Position numbers and translations under genes: made by a program
DNA from: Burkholderia anthina
GTDB taxonomy: Bacteria > Pseudomonadota > Gammaproteobacteria > Burkholderiales > Burkholderiaceae
Reading direction: 5' to 3'
Assembly: GCF_001547525.1 (NCBI RefSeq)
Contig: NZ_CM003768.1
Coordinates: 1 to 64,000, forward strand
DNA length: 64,000 bases
In this document: in pieces, positions 28,864 through 38,800 of the stretch
Numbering within the stretch: the stretch's first letter is position 1
Layout of the letters: each line of letters opens with the position of its first letter
Notes under the pieces: generated by a model
The model's input: the letters and a program-made list of their open reading frames with translations, nothing else
What the model was told of the DNA's origin: nothing
The model's database searches: none

Positions 28864-29172
28864 GCGGGCAGCGCAGTAGGCAGTAACGGGCACTTCGTCA
28901 CGAAGTGCTTGAAATCGCAAAGTTTTTGCTTGCGTGACCGGGATTATTTGTTATAATCCCGGTCTTCCCTCTTTATGGGAGCCCCGTCGCGGGCGAAGTT
29001 GGTGGGGGAAGCGGACTGGCGCCTGCCTGTCCGAAAGATTCACCGAATTGCGATGGCGGGTTTCGTTTGCCGTCGCTGCTGTTCCAACCCAAGCAGCCGA
29101 TTGGCTGACGGGACCAAGACTGACCGAATGCATCATGGTGGTGCATCCGGATTAAGTTGGGAAAGACAAACC
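28864..29172 (+). other. S10-spc intergenic region
   Basis: A 309-bp gap without a credible gene. It contains the promoter at 28930-28957 with its inverted repeat, then about 215 nt of leader before rplN. An open frame from 28975 running into rplN is judged leader sequence, because its residues do not match L14. Confidence 0.6.
28930..28963 (+). promoter_or_regulatory. spc operon promoter within an inverted repeat
   Basis: TTGCGT (28930-28935) and a perfect TATAAT (28952-28957) are 16 bp apart. The -10 element lies in the right arm of the inverted repeat ACCGGGATTAT / ATAATCCCGGT (28937-28963). The palindrome may be an operator or a structure in a longer transcript reading through from rpsQ. 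Confidence 0.7.
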
Positions 29173-29541
29173 ATGATCCAGACCGAATCTCGGCTCGAAG
29201 TAGCCGACAACACGGGTGCACGTGAAGTCCTGTGCATCAAGGTGCTCGGCGGCTCGAAGCGTCGTTATGCCGGCATTGGCGACATCATCAAGGTGAGCGT
29301 CAAAGAGGCAACGCCGCGCGGGCGCGTGAAGAAAGGCGAAATTTACAACGCCGTGGTGGTCCGCACCGCCAAGGGCGTGCGCCGTCAAGACGGCTCGCTG
29401 ATCAAGTTCGACGGCAACGCCGCTGTGCTTTTGAATAACAAGCTCGAGCCGATCGGCACCCGTATCTTCGGGCCGGTGACGCGTGAGCTGCGTAGCGAAC
29501 GATTCATGAAGATCGTTTCGCTGGCGCCGGAAGTGCTGTAA
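29173..29541 (+). CDS. rplN: 50S ribosomal protein L14
   Basis: A 122-residue protein at the subunit interface, where it contacts 16S rRNA and RsfS. It begins [19 protein letters not shown] at ATG 29173 and has the family signature around [20 protein letters not shown]. It is the first gene of the spc operon, 10 bp before rplX. Confidence 0.98.
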   Translation: MIQTESRLEVADNTGAREVLCIKVLGGSKRRYAGIGDIIKVSVKEATPRGRVKKGEIYNAVVVRTAKGVRRQDGSLIKFDGNAAVLLNNKLEPIGTRIFGPVTRELRSERFMKIVSLAPEVL

Positions 29542-29550
29542 GGAGTCGCG

Positions 29551-29859
29551 ATGAACAAGATTCGCAAAGGTGACGAAGTCATCGTCGTCACTGGCAAGGA
29601 CAAGGGCAAGCGCGGCGTCGTGCTGGCTGTCGGTGCTGAACATGTGACGGTTGAAGGTATCAACCTCGTCAAGAAGCATGTGAAGCCGAACCCGATGAAG
29701 GGTACGACGGGCGGCGTGGAAGCGAAGACGATGCCCCTGCATATTTCGAACGTCGCACTGGTCGACGCGAATGGCAAGGCGTCGCGTGTTGGCATCAAGG
29801 TCGAGGAAGGCAAGAAGGTTCGCTTCCTGAAGACGACCGGTGCCGTACTGAGCGCCTGA
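29551..29859 (+). CDS. rplX: 50S ribosomal protein L24
   Basis: A 102-residue assembly-initiator protein of the 50S subunit. The N-terminal KOW motif [19 protein letters not shown] (3-21) is complete. Length is normal for the family. It lies between rplN and rplE, with short gaps of 9 and 16 bp. Confidence 0.98.
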
Positions 29860-29875
29860 CGCAGCGGAGTAAAAA

Positions 29876-30415
29876 ATGGCTCGTTTTCAAGAGTTTTACA
29901 AAGAAAAGGTTGTGCCCGGCCTGATCGAGAAGTTCGGTTACAAGTCGGTCATGGAAGTGCCGCGCATCACCAAGATCACGCTGAACATGGGTCTTGGCGA
30001 AGCGATCGCTGACAAGAAGATCATCGAGAACGCCGTTGGCGACCTCACGAAGATCGCCGGCCAGAAGCCGGTCGTCACGAAGGCCCGCAAGGCAATCGCT
30101 GGCTTCAAGATCCGCCAGGGTTACCCGATCGGCGCGATGGTGACGCTGCGTGGCCGCGCGATGTACGAATTCCTCGACCGTTTCGTGACGGTTGCCCTGC
30201 CCCGCGTGCGTGACTTCCGCGGTGTGTCGGGTCGTGCTTTCGATGGCCGTGGCAACTACAACATCGGTGTGAAAGAGCAGATCATTTTCCCCGAAATCGA
30301 TTACGACAAGATCGACGCACTGCGTGGGCTGAACATCAGCATCACGACGACTGCGAAGACCGACGACGAAGCAAAGGCTCTGCTCGCCAGCTTCAAGTTC
30401 CCGTTCAGAAACTGA
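29876..30415 (+). CDS. rplE: 50S ribosomal protein L5
   Basis: A 179-residue 5S rRNA-binding protein of the central protuberance. The signature [16 protein letters not shown] is near residues 26-41, and the C-terminal half has [18 protein letters not shown]. It is followed by rpsN after 7 bp. Confidence 0.98.
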   Translation: MARFQEFYKEKVVPGLIEKFGYKSVMEVPRITKITLNMGLGEAIADKKIIENAVGDLTKIAGQKPVVTKARKAIAGFKIRQGYPIGAMVTLRGRAMYEFLDRFVTVALPRVRDFRGVSGRAFDGRGNYNIGVKEQIIFPEIDYDKIDALRGLNISITTTAKTDDEAKALLASFKFPFRN

Positions 30416-30422
30416 GGTTACC

Positions 30423-30728
30423 GTGGCTAAACTGGCACTGATCGAACGTGAAAAGAAGCGCGCCCGCCTGGTCGCGAAGTTCGCAGCAAAGCGCGAAGCG
30501 CTGAAGGCGATCGTCGAAGACCAAAGCAAGTCGGAAGAAGAGCGCTACGAAGCACGCCTGGAGCTGCAGCAACTGCCCCGCAACGCAAACCCGACCCGCC
30601 AGCGCAACCGCTGCGCGATCACGGGCCGTCCGCGTGGCACGTTCCGTAAATTCGGCCTCGCGCGTAACAAGATTCGTGAAATCGCATTCCGTGGCGAGAT
30701 TCCTGGCCTGACCAAGGCGAGCTGGTAA
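30423..30728 (+). CDS. rpsN: 30S ribosomal protein S14
   Basis: A 101-residue protein of the long, zinc-free S14 type: there is no CxxC pair. The C-terminal signature [19 protein letters not shown] is intact. The start is GTG 30423, behind a GAGG site. The longer type is usual in proteobacteria. Confidence 0.97.
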   Translation: MAKLALIEREKKRARLVAKFAAKREALKAIVEDQSKSEEERYEARLELQQLPRNANPTRQRNRCAITGRPRGTFRKFGLARNKIREIAFRGEIPGLTKASW

Positions 30729-30742
30729 TAGGAGAAACGTAA

Positions 30743-31138
30743 ATGAGCATGAGTGATCCTATCGCCGATATGCTGACTCGCATCCGCAACGCGCAGATGG
30801 TCGAGAAGGTATCGGTCGCGATGCCCTCGTCGAAGGTCAAGGTTGCAATCGCGCAAGTCCTGAAGGACGAAGGTTATATCGACGATTTCGCCGTGAAGGC
30901 GGAAGGTGCGAAGTCCGAGCTGAATATCGCGCTGAAGTACTACGCAGGTCGCCCGGTCATCGAACGCCTCGAGCGCGTGTCGAAGCCTGGTCTGCGCGTG
31001 TACCGCGGCCGTAACGACATTCCGCAGGTCATGAACGGCCTCGGTGTGGCAATCGTGTCGACGCCGAAGGGCGTGATGACCGACCGCAAGGCGCGCGCTA
31101 CCGGCGTCGGCGGCGAAGTCATCTGCTACGTCGCTTAA
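30743..31138 (+). CDS. rpsH: 30S ribosomal protein S8
   Basis: A 131-residue protein that binds helix 21 of 16S rRNA; in E. coli it is also the translational repressor of the spc operon. It begins [18 protein letters not shown] and ends with the conserved [12 protein letters not shown] second ATG two codons later is possible; the first is kept because the GGAG site fits it. Confidence 0.97.
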   Translation: MSMSDPIADMLTRIRNAQMVEKVSVAMPSSKVKVAIAQVLKDEGYIDDFAVKAEGAKSELNIALKYYAGRPVIERLERVSKPGLRVYRGRNDIPQVMNGLGVAIVSTPKGVMTDRKARATGVGGEVICYVA

Positions 31139-31156
31139 AGCCGAGGAGAGAGAAAC

Positions 31157-31687
31157 ATGTCTCGAGTAGGTAAGAGCCCGATCGCGCTGCAAGGCGCGGA
31201 AGTCAAGCTGGCCGACGGTGCGATCACCGTCAAGGGCCCGCTGGGCACCATCACGCAAGCGATCAATCCGCTCGTGAACGTGGCGAACAACGACGGCACG
31301 CTGAATCTGTCGCCGGTCGACGAAAGCCGCGAAGCAAATGCACTGTCGGGCACGATGCGCGCGATCATCGCGAATGCCGTGCACGGCGTGACCAAGGGTT
31401 TCGAGCGCAAGCTGACGCTGGTTGGCGTCGGTTACCGTGCGCAAGCGCAAGGCGACAAGCTGAACCTGTCGCTGGGTTTCTCGCACCCGGTGGTGCACCA
31501 GATGCCGGAAGGCGTCAAGGCCGAAACCCCGACGCAAACCGAAATCGTGATCAAGGGGATCAACAAGCAACAAGTCGGTCAAGTGGCTGCGGAAGTCCGC
31601 GGTTACCGTCCGCCGGAGCCCTACAAGGGCAAGGGCGTGCGTTATGCCGACGAGGTTGTGATCCTCAAAGAAACGAAGAAGAAGTAA
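31157..31687 (+). CDS. rplF: 50S ribosomal protein L6
   Basis: A 176-residue protein near the factor-binding site, made of two similar domains. It begins [16 protein letters not shown] and has the C-terminal signature [19 protein letters not shown] near residues 150-168. Length is normal. It lies 18 bp after rpsH. Confidence 0.98.
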   Translation: MSRVGKSPIALQGAEVKLADGAITVKGPLGTITQAINPLVNVANNDGTLNLSPVDESREANALSGTMRAIIANAVHGVTKGFERKLTLVGVGYRAQAQGDKLNLSLGFSHPVVHQMPEGVKAETPTQTEIVIKGINKQQVGQVAAEVRGYRPPEPYKGKGVRYADEVVILKETKKK

Positions 31688-31699
31688 GGGTGCGCAATC

Positions 31700-32065
31700 A
31701 TGGATAAGACTCAATCTCGCCTGCGCCGCGCTCGCCAGACGCGTATCAAGATCGCTGAGCTGCAGGTCGCGCGTCTCGCCGTGCATCGCACGAACACGCA
31801 CATCTACGCTCAAGTGTTCTCGCCCTGCGGCACCAAGGTGCTCGCCAGCGCGTCGACGCTCGAAGCTGAAGTGCGCGCTGAACTGGCCGACAAGTCGGGC
31901 AAGGGCGGCAACGTGAATGCCGCGACGCTGATCGGCAAGCGTATTGCCGAGAAGGCAAAGGCTGCCGGCATCGAATCCGTCGCCTTCGATCGCTCGGGCT
32001 TCCGCTACCACGGCCGCGTCAAGGCGCTGGCTGAGGCAGCTCGCGAAGCTGGGCTCAAGTTCTAA
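31700..32065 (+). CDS. rplR: 50S ribosomal protein L18
   Basis: A 121-residue 5S rRNA-binding protein of the central protuberance. It has a basic N-terminus ([14 protein letters not shown]) and the C-terminal motif [20 protein letters not shown]. It follows rplF by 12 bp and precedes rpsE by 14 bp. Confidence 0.98.
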
Positions 32066-32079
32066 GGAAGGAATTCGTC

Positions 32080-32598
32080 ATGGCAAAGATGCAAGCGAAA
32101 GTTCAGGCTGACGAGCGCGACGACGGCCTTCGCGAAAAGATGATTTCGGTCAACCGCGTGACCAAGGTCGTGAAGGGTGGCCGTATTCTCGGCTTCGCCG
32201 CACTGACCGTGGTCGGCGACGGCGATGGCCGCATCGGTATGGGCAAGGGCAAGGCGAAGGAAGTGCCGGTCGCTGTCCAGAAGGCAATGGAACAAGCTCG
32301 CCGCAACATGTTCAAGGTGCCGCTCAAGAACGGCACGCTGCAACACGAAGTGCACGGCAAGCACGGCGCATCGGCCGTCCTCCTCGCTCCGGCGAAGGCA
32401 GGTACGGGCGTGATCGCCGGCGGCCCGATGCGCGCAGTGTTCGACGTGATGGGCGTTCAGAACGTCGTGGCGAAGAGCCACGGTTCGACGAACCCGTACA
32501 ACCTCGTTCGCGCCACGCTGGACGGCCTGCGCAAGCAGTCGACCCCGGCAGACATCGCGGCGAAGCGCGGCAAGTCCGTCGAAGAAATTTTGGGCTAA
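32080..32598 (+). CDS. rpsE: 30S ribosomal protein S5
   Basis: A 172-residue protein important for decoding fidelity and mRNA unwinding at the entry. The N-terminal double-stranded RNA-binding fold contains [19 protein letters not shown], where spectinomycin-resistance changes occur in other bacteria; no deletion is seen. The C-terminal domain has [20 protein letters not shown]. Confidence 0.98.
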
Positions 32599-32613
32599 GC
32601 CCGGGTGGTCACC

Positions 32614-32796
32614 ATGTCTGAAAAAACTGTCAAGGTTCAGCTCGTCAAGAGCCTGATCGGGACCCGCGAATCGCACCGCGCGACCGTGCGTGGCCTGGGC
32701 CTGCGCCGACTCAACTCGGTTAGCGAGCTGCAGGACACGCCGGCGGTCCGCGGCATGATCAACAAGGTCTCGTACCTCGTTAAGGTCATCGCGTAA
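32614..32796 (+). CDS. rpmD: 50S ribosomal protein L30
   Basis: A 60-residue protein with a ferredoxin-like fold. ATG 32614 gives the standard start [16 protein letters not shown]; an in-frame GTG nine bases upstream is less likely. The motif [14 protein letters not shown] is complete. It lies between rpsE and rplO. Confidence 0.97.
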
Positions 32797-32822
32797 GCGG
32801 CCCTACGGATCAAGGAGTTGAT

Positions 32823-33257
32823 ATGGAATTGAATAACCTGAAGCCGGCCGCTGGCGCCAAGCACGCCAAGCGTCGCGTCGGTCGTGGCATCGGTTCGGGC
32901 CTCGGCAAGACGGCTGGCCGTGGTCACAAGGGTCAGAAATCGCGTTCGGGCGGCTTCCACAAAGTCGGTTTCGAAGGCGGTCAGATGCCGCTGCAACGTC
33001 GTCTGCCGAAGCGCGGCTTCACGTCGCTGACGAAGGAATTCGTCGGTGAAGTGCGCCTGGGCGACCTCGAGAAGCTGCCGGTCGACGAGATCGATCTGCT
33101 CGCACTGAAGCAAGCCGGCCTGGTCGGCGAGCTGACGAAGAGCGCAAAGATCATCGCGACGGGCGAACTGAAGCGCAAGATCGTCGTGAAGGGTCTCGGT
33201 GCCACCAAGGGTGCGCGCGCTGCGATCGAAGCGGCTGGCGGTTCGTTCGCCGAGTGA
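32823..33257 (+). CDS. rplO: 50S ribosomal protein L15
   Basis: A 144-residue protein that joins late in 50S assembly. The glycine-rich N-terminus [19 protein letters not shown] (17-35) and the basic [10 protein letters not shown] segment are typical. It is followed by secY after 42 bp. Confidence 0.98.
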   Translation: MELNNLKPAAGAKHAKRRVGRGIGSGLGKTAGRGHKGQKSRSGGFHKVGFEGGQMPLQRRLPKRGFTSLTKEFVGEVRLGDLEKLPVDEIDLLALKQAGLVGELTKSAKIIATGELKRKIVVKGLGATKGARAAIEAAGGSFAE

Positions 33258-33299
33258 CACGCGTAGCGCGTCGTCACTTGCATTCATCGGAGAAGGTAC

Positions 33300-34649
33300 T
33301 TGGCTAACAGCCCGAGTCTTGCAAAACCCGGTCGAAGCACGGCGAAATTCGGCGATCTGCGCCGGCGAGCGATGTTCCTGCTCCTGGCGCTGATCGTCTA
33401 TCGCATCGGCGCGCACATTCCCGTGCCGGGCATCGATCCGGATCAACTGGCCAAGCTGTTCCAGAGCCAGGCGGGCGGCATCCTGGGCATGTTCAACATG
33501 TTCTCGGGTGGCGCACTTTCCCGCTTCACGATCTTTGCGCTGGGGATCATGCCGTACATCTCGGCGTCGATCATCATGCAGTTGCTGGCGATCGTTTCGC
33601 CGCAGCTCGAGGCGCTGAAGAAGGAAGGGCAGGCAGGGCAACGGAAGATCACGCAGTACACGCGGTATTTCACCGTGGTGCTCGCGACCTTCCAGGCGTT
33701 CGGTATCGCGGCTGCGCTGGAAAATCAGCCGGGCCTCGTCACCGATCCCGGCATGCTGTTCCGTCTGACGACGGTCGTGACGCTGGTAACGGGCACGATG
33801 TTCCTGATGTGGCTCGGCGAGCAGATTACCGAGCGTGGTCTGGGCAACGGTATCTCGATCATCATCTTCGGCGGGATCGCAGCAGGGTTCCCGAATGCCG
33901 TGGGTGGGTTGTTCGAACTGGTGCGTACGGGTTCGATGAGCATCATTTCGGCGATCATCATCGTCGTTCTGATCGCCGCGGTGACTTACCTGGTCGTGTT
34001 CATCGAACGCGGTCAGCGCAAGATCCTCGTGAACTACGCGAAGCGCCAGGTCGGCAACAAGATCTACGGTGGGCAGTCGTCGCATCTGCCGCTGAAGCTG
34101 AACATGTCGGGCGTGATTCCGCCGATCTTCGCATCGTCGATCATTCTGTTCCCGGCAACGATTCTCGGCTGGTTCAGTACCGGTCAGCCGACGGGAAGCT
34201 GGATTTCCAATACGTTGCATAACGTTGCGGAAGCGCTGAAGCCGGGCCAGCCGGTCTATGTGCTGCTGTACACGCTGGCGATCGTGTTTTTCTGCTTCTT
34301 CTACACCGCACTGGTGTTCAACAGCAGGGAGACCGCGGACAACCTGAAGAAGAGCGGCGCGTTTGTTCCGGGCATCCGTCCGGGCGATCAGACCGCGCGA
34401 TATATCGACCGCATCCTCACGCGTCTGACGCTGGCCGGTGCGATCTACATCGTCTTCGTGTGTCTGCTGCCGGAATTCCTGGTGCTGCGCTGGAACGTGC
34501 CGTTTTATTTTGGTGGAACGTCGCTGCTGATCATTGTCGTCGTCACGATGGACTTTATGGCGCAGGTGCAGTCGTACGTTATGTCGCAACAGTATGAGTC
34601 GCTGCTCAAGAAGGCAAACTTCAAGGGCGGCAACATCCCGATGCGTTGA
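33300..34649 (+). CDS. secY: Protein translocase subunit SecY
   Basis: A 449-residue polytopic membrane protein that forms the Sec export channel, partner of the SecE encoded at 4303. About ten membrane segments are visible, with the plug region [18 protein letters not shown] near 59-76 and the cytosolic loop [14 protein letters not shown]. The start is TTG 33300, behind an AGAAGG site, because it gives the family's standard N-terminus (M)ANSPSLAK. It lies in the spc operon as usual. Confidence 0.97.
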   Translation: MANSPSLAKPGRSTAKFGDLRRRAMFLLLALIVYRIGAHIPVPGIDPDQLAKLFQSQAGGILGMFNMFSGGALSRFTIFALGIMPYISASIIMQLLAIVSPQLEALKKEGQAGQRKITQYTRYFTVVLATFQAFGIAAALENQPGLVTDPGMLFRLTTVVTLVTGTMFLMWLGEQITERGLGNGISIIIFGGIAAGFPNAVGGLFELVRTGSMSIISAIIIVVLIAAVTYLVVFIERGQRKILVNYAKRQVGNKIYGGQSSHLPLKLNMSGVIPPIFASSIILFPATILGWFSTGQPTGSWISNTLHNVAEALKPGQPVYVLLYTLAIVFFCFFYTALVFNSRETADNLKKSGAFVPGIRPGDQTARYIDRILTRLTLAGAIYIVFVCLLPEFLVLRWNVPFYFGGTSLLIIVVVTMDFMAQVQSYVMSQQYESLLKKANFKGGNIPMR

Positions 34650-34656
34650 AAGGACT

Positions 34657-34875
34657 ATGGCCAAAGACGATGTAATCCAGATGCAGGGTGAGGTGATTGA
34701 AAACCTCCCGAATGCGACCTTCCGCGTGAAGCTGGAAAACGGCCATGTCGTGTTGGGGCATATTTCCGGGAAGATGCGGATGCACTACATCCGCATCCTG
34801 CCGGGCGACAAGGTGACGGTTGAATTGACGCCTTACGATCTGTCTCGTGCGCGGATCGTGTTCCGGGCGAAGTGA
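34657..34875 (+). CDS. infA: Translation initiation factor IF-1
   Basis: A 72-residue OB-fold protein that binds the 30S A site during initiation. It starts [19 protein letters not shown], and the core [19 protein letters not shown] is complete. Placement between secY and rpmJ is standard for betaproteobacteria. An open frame extending upstream into secY is not used. Confidence 0.98.
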   Translation: MAKDDVIQMQGEVIENLPNATFRVKLENGHVVLGHISGKMRMHYIRILPGDKVTVELTPYDLSRARIVFRAK

Positions 34876-34895
34876 TTTGAAAAAAGGGTATTATC

Positions 34896-35012
34896 ATGAA
34901 AGTGATGGCATCGGTTAAGCGCATTTGCCGCAATTGCAAGATCATCAAGCGCAAAGGCGTCGTTCGCGTGATCTGCAGCTCGGATCCGCGCCACAAGCAG
35001 CGCCAAGGCTGA
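34896..35012 (+). CDS. rpmJ: 50S ribosomal protein L36
   Basis: A 38-residue protein, the smallest of the 50S subunit. It reads [14 protein letters not shown] and on to HKQRQG, with the zinc-binding set Cys11, Cys14, Cys27 and His33, so it is the zinc-containing form. It lies 20 bp after infA and 38 bp before rpsM. Confidence 0.96.
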
Positions 35013-35050
35013 CCGCGCGTTTGTTTGCGCTTTTTGTTTGAGGAAAAACA

Positions 35051-35416
35051 ATGGCTCGTATCGCAGGGGTTAACATCCCGAATCACCAGCATACCGAGAT
35101 CGGCCTGACGGCTATCTTCGGTATCGGCCGCACCCGTTCGCGCAGCATCTGCGTGGCAGCTGGCGTCGATTTTTCGAAGAAGGTCAAGGATCTGACCGAC
35201 GCAGACCTGGAAAAGCTGCGTGAAGAAGTAGGCAAGTTTGTCGTCGAAGGCGATCTGCGCCGTGAAGTGACGATGAACATCAAGCGCCTGATGGACCTCG
35301 GTTGCTACCGCGGCGTCCGTCATCGCAAGGGCCTGCCGATGCGCGGTCAGCGTACGCGTACGAACGCACGTACCCGCAAGGGTCCGCGTCGTGCAGCGCA
35401 AGCGCTGAAGAAGTAA
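35051..35416 (+). CDS. rpsM: 30S ribosomal protein S13
   Basis: A 121-residue protein of the 30S head that contacts the P-site tRNA and the 50S subunit. It begins [19 protein letters not shown], with [19 protein letters not shown] in the C-terminal half and a basic tail. It opens the alpha-operon group rpsM-rpsK-rpsD-rpoA-rplQ. Confidence 0.98.
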   Translation: MARIAGVNIPNHQHTEIGLTAIFGIGRTRSRSICVAAGVDFSKKVKDLTDADLEKLREEVGKFVVEGDLRREVTMNIKRLMDLGCYRGVRHRKGLPMRGQRTRTNARTRKGPRRAAQALKK

Positions 35417-35444
35417 GCGGAACTGACAGTTACAGGAAAACGTA

Positions 35445-35846
35445 ATGGCTAAGGCTTCGAACACCGCGGCGCAACGCGTTCGCAAGAAGGTTAAGAAGAA
35501 CGTCGCTGAAGGCGTGGTTCACGTTCACGCGTCGTTCAACAACACGATCATCACGATCACCGATCGCCAAGGCAACGCTCTGGCATGGGCGACGTCGGGC
35601 GGTCAGGGCTTCAAGGGCTCGCGCAAATCGACGCCGTTCGCTGCTCAGGTCGCAGCCGAGTCGGCTGGCCGCGTCGCGATGGAATACGGCGTGAAGAATC
35701 TGGAAGTGCGGATCAAGGGCCCGGGCCCGGGTCGCGAGTCGGCAGTGCGCGCACTGCACGGCCTCGGCATCAAGATCACCGCGATTTCGGACGTCACCCC
35801 GATTCCGCACAACGGCTGCCGCCCGCCGAAGCGTCGTCGTATCTAA
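35445..35846 (+). CDS. rpsK: 30S ribosomal protein S11
   Basis: A 133-residue protein of the 30S platform near the E site. It contains [20 protein letters not shown] and the C-terminal signature [17 protein letters not shown]. It lies 28 bp after rpsM; the 154-bp gap to rpsD has no gene. Confidence 0.98.
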
Positions 35847-36000
35847 GGATGTGCTGGCACGCTCGTGCTAGCGCATTGCCTGTCGCCGCTCAGCGTCGAC
35901 GGGCGTTGCTTTTTTGATTGACTAAGCCCACCGTTCGCCCCAAAGGGAGCGGACTAGCGCGGATTCCGATCCGCGTGACTGATTGATAAAGGAATGCAAA

Positions 36001-36624
36001 GTGGCACGTTATATCGGCCCCAAAGCCAAGCTGTCCCGCCGTGAAGGCACCGACCTGTTCCTGAAGAGCGCGCGCCGCTCGCTCGCCGACAAGTGCAAGC
36101 TCGACAGCAAGCCGGGTCAGCACGGCCGTACCTCGGGCGCACGTACGTCCGACTACGGTACGCAGTTGCGCGAAAAGCAGAAGGTCAAGCGTATCTACGG
36201 CGTGCTGGAACGTCAGTTCCGTCGTTACTTCGCTGAAGCCGATCGCCGCAAGGGCAACACGGGTGAAAACCTGCTGCAACTGCTCGAATCGCGCCTCGAC
36301 AACGTCGTGTATCGCATGGGTTTCGGCTCAACCCGCGCTGAAGCGCGTCAGCTGGTGAGCCACAAGTCGATCACCGTGAACGGCGTCGTCGCAAACGTCC
36401 CGTCGCAGCAAGTGAAGGCGGGTGACGTCATCGCGATCCGCGAAAAGGCGAAGAAGCAGGCGCGTATCGTCGAAGCGCTGTCGCTGGCCGAGCAAGGCGG
36501 CATGCCGAGCTGGGTTGCAGTCGATGCGAAGAAGTTCGAAGGCACGTTCAAGCAAATGCCGGAACGCGCTGAAATCGCAGGCGACATCAACGAAAGCCTG
36601 ATCGTCGAATTGTATTCGCGTTAA
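36001..36624 (+). CDS. rpsD: 30S ribosomal protein S4
   Basis: A 207-residue primary 16S rRNA binder that organises the 5' domain; in E. coli it also represses the alpha operon. GTG 36001 gives the standard (M)[15 protein letters not shown] start, behind an AAAGGA site. The S4 domain (about 97-160, [25 protein letters not shown]) is complete. No zinc-binding cysteines are present near the N-terminus apart from Cys33. Confidence 0.97.
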   Translation: MARYIGPKAKLSRREGTDLFLKSARRSLADKCKLDSKPGQHGRTSGARTSDYGTQLREKQKVKRIYGVLERQFRRYFAEADRRKGNTGENLLQLLESRLDNVVYRMGFGSTRAEARQLVSHKSITVNGVVANVPSQQVKAGDVIAIREKAKKQARIVEALSLAEQGGMPSWVAVDAKKFEGTFKQMPERAEIAGDINESLIVELYSR

Positions 36625-36635
36625 TCCGATTGACG

Positions 36636-36677
36636 GCCGAGGTACCCCGATTGCGTTGCGCAAGGAGGGGCCTCGGC
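36636..36677 (+). terminator. Attenuator-like hairpin between rpsD and rpoA
   Basis: GCCGAGG pairs with CCTCGGC and an inner CCCC with GGGG, followed by TGTTTATTTT. It is terminator-like but lies inside the alpha operon, so partial termination between rpsD and rpoA is possible. Confidence 0.55.
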
Positions 36678-36748
36678 TGTTTATTTTCTGGTTGTTACCG
36701 GTCAGCCTTATCGGTGTAACGAGCCGAGGGTATTGAAAAGGAAAGCCC

Positions 36749-37726
36749 ATGCAAACCAGTTTGCTGAAACCCAAGATCATCGCCGTGGAATCGCTGGGCG
36801 AGAACCACGCGAGGGTGGTCATGGAACCGTTTGAACGCGGTTACGGCCACACCTTGGGCAATGCGCTTCGCCGCGTGCTGCTGTCGTCGATGGTGGGCTA
36901 CGCGCCGACCGAAGTCACGATCGCGGGCGTGGTGCACGAGTACTCGACGCTGGATGGCGTGCAGGAAGACGTCGTCAACCTGCTGCTGAACCTGAAGGGC
37001 GTGGTGTTCAAGCTGCATAACCGTGACGAAGTGACGGTTACGCTGCGCAAGGAAGGCGAAGGCGTCGTGACGGCCGGCGATATCGAGCTGGCTCACGATT
37101 GCGAAGTCATCAATCCGAATCACGTGATTGCGCACCTGTCGAAGGGTGGCAAGCTCGACGTTCAGATCAAGATCGAAAAGGGTCGCGGCTATGTGCCCGG
37201 CAACGTCCGTCGCTACGGCGAAGACACGGCCAAGATCATCGGTCGCATCGTCCTCGACGCATCGTTCTCGCCGGTTCGCCGCGTGAGCTACGCTGTCGAG
37301 AGCGCACGTGTCGAGCAGCGTACCGACCTCGACAAGCTCGTGATGAACATCGAGACGAGCGGCGTGATCACGCCGGAAGAAGCGATCCGCCAGTCGGCCC
37401 GCATCCTGGTCGACCAGTTGTCCGTGTTCGCGGCGCTGGAAGGCACGGAAACGGCAGCCGAAGCGCCGTCGCGTGCACCGCAGATCGATCCGATCCTGCT
37501 GCGTCCGGTGGACGATCTCGAGCTGACGGTTCGTTCGGCGAACTGCCTGAAGGCCGAGAACATCTACTACATCGGCGATCTGATCCAGCGCACGGAAAAC
37601 GAGCTGCTGAAGACGCCGAACCTCGGTCGCAAGTCGCTCAACGAGATCAAGGAAGTGCTCGCTTCGCGCGGTCTCACGCTGGGCATGAAGCTCGAGAACT
37701 GGCCGCCGGCTGGTCTCGACAAGTAA
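36749..37726 (+). CDS. rpoA: RNA polymerase subunit alpha
   Basis: The 325-residue subunit starts RNA polymerase assembly as a dimer and contacts activators and UP elements through its C-terminal domain. The N-terminal domain has the core motif [20 protein letters not shown] near 29-48. The C-terminal domain, after a linker rich in Ala and Pro near 235-245, holds LRSANC-type DNA-binding residues (here [12 protein letters not shown]) and [14 protein letters not shown]. Confidence 0.99.
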
Positions 37727-37755
37727 GCCCGGTTGTAGCCTCGCTATAGCTGTAG

Positions 37756-37785
37756 TTGGCAAAGATGCGGATTTTCCTTTAAAAT
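37756..37785 (+). promoter_or_regulatory. Possible rplQ promoter overlapping a terminator stem
   Basis: TTGGCA (37756-37761) and TAAAAT (37780-37785) are 18 bp apart. The -10 element lies in the right half of the terminator-like stem at 37762-37794, so the same DNA may end rpoA transcripts and start rplQ transcripts. Confidence 0.5.
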
Positions 37786-37803
37786 CCGCATCTTGCTTTT
37801 TTT
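37762..37803 (+). terminator. Terminator-like stem between rpoA and rplQ
   Basis: AAGATGCGGATTTT and AAAATCCGCATCTT form a perfect 14-bp stem with loop CCTTT, and the stem is followed by GC and eight or nine T. By form it is a strong terminator placed inside what is usually one operon. Confidence 0.8.
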
Positions 37804-37875
37804 CGTTACCGGCCCGTGCACCCTCCGAGGTGCGATAGAAGAGCTGGATCAAAACTTTGAATCAAGGAAACTGAA

Positions 37876-38271
37876 ATGCGCCATCGTCATGGTCTGCGGA
37901 AACTGAACCGCACGAGCAGCCACCGTCTGGCTATGCTCCGTAACATGTCCAACTCGCTGATCGAGCACGAAGTCATCAAGACGACGCTGCCGAAGGCGAA
38001 GGAACTCCGTAAAGTCGTCGAGCCGCTGATCACGCTCGGCAAGAAGCCGTCGCTGGCAAACCGTCGCCTGGCGTTCAACCGCCTGCGCGATCGTGACTCG
38101 GTCGCGAAGCTGTTCGACGTGCTCGGCCCGCGTTTCGCGAACCGCCCGGGCGGCTACCTGCGCGTGCTGAAGTTCGGCTTCCGCGTGGGCGACAACGCAC
38201 CGATGGCACTGGTCGAACTGCTCGACCGTCCGGAAGTCGACGAAACGGAAAACGTGCAAGAAGCTGAGTAA
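37876..38271 (+). CDS. rplQ: 50S ribosomal protein L17
   Basis: A 131-residue protein near the tunnel exit. It begins [20 protein letters not shown] and has the family motif [15 protein letters not shown] short acidic tail ends the protein ([11 protein letters not shown]). It is the last gene of the ribosomal cluster; a terminator follows after 26 bp. Confidence 0.98.
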   Translation: MRHRHGLRKLNRTSSHRLAMLRNMSNSLIEHEVIKTTLPKAKELRKVVEPLITLGKKPSLANRRLAFNRLRDRDSVAKLFDVLGPRFANRPGGYLRVLKFGFRVGDNAPMALVELLDRPEVDETENVQEAE

Positions 38272-38297
38272 GCTTCCGGTACGCAGCAGTATCTGAA

Positions 38298-38326
38298 AGG
38301 GGCCGAGCAATTGCTTGGCCCTTTTT
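38298..38326 (+). terminator. Terminator of the ribosomal gene cluster
   Basis: AAGGGGCCGAGC and GCTTGGCCCTT pair with loop AATT, followed by a T run. It ends the alpha operon after rplQ. Confidence 0.88.
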
Positions 38327-38473
38327 GTTTTTGAGATGCCGGCTGCGATCGATTGTCGCAGGCCGGTGCCGGCAGCGTCGCGCGGGCTGCGCTACGATAC
38401 GGGCAACCGGCGCGGTTCCTGAACGGGTAACGGGGCGCGGGCAGGAGCCGGCAGACCAGCGAGGAGAGCGCGG

Positions 38474-38800
38474 ATGATAGTGGTGCTGATGCTGACGACG
38501 GTCCCCGATGCGGCGACGGCCGCGGCGCTCGCCGACGGCGCGCTCGACGCGCGGCTTGCGGCGTGCGTGTCGGAGCTCGGCACGATCAAGTCGCGCTATC
38601 ACTGGCAGGGCAAGGTCGAAACGGCCGACGAGATCCAGTTGCTGTTCAAGACGAGCCCCATCCGGGCGCTCGAACTGGAGCGATTTATTCTCGCGCATCA
38701 TCCGTACGAGACGCCCGAAATCGTCTCGTGGCAGACGACGGCATCGGCCGCGTATGGCCAATGGGTGACCAGCGAAACTCAACGTCAATTTCATGTTTAA
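38474..38800 (+). CDS. cutA: Divalent-cation tolerance protein CutA
   Basis: A 108-residue protein of the CutA1 family, which forms very stable trimers with a ferredoxin-like fold. The core ARLAACVSELGTIKSRYHWQGK and the C-terminal HPYETPEIVSW signature are present. In E. coli it is linked to copper tolerance, but its molecular role is not settled. Its last 8 bp overlap dsbD, as in many proteobacteria where the two genes are adjacent. Confidence 0.95.
   Translation: MIVVLMLTTVPDAATAAALADGALDARLAACVSELGTIKSRYHWQGKVETADEIQLLFKTSPIRALELERFILAHHPYETPEIVSWQTTASAAYGQWVTSETQRQFHV

Noticed and set aside
28975-29541. An extended rplN frame starting 198 bp upstream
   Set aside because: The extra residues do not match L14, and ATG 29173 gives the standard protein; the region is leader.
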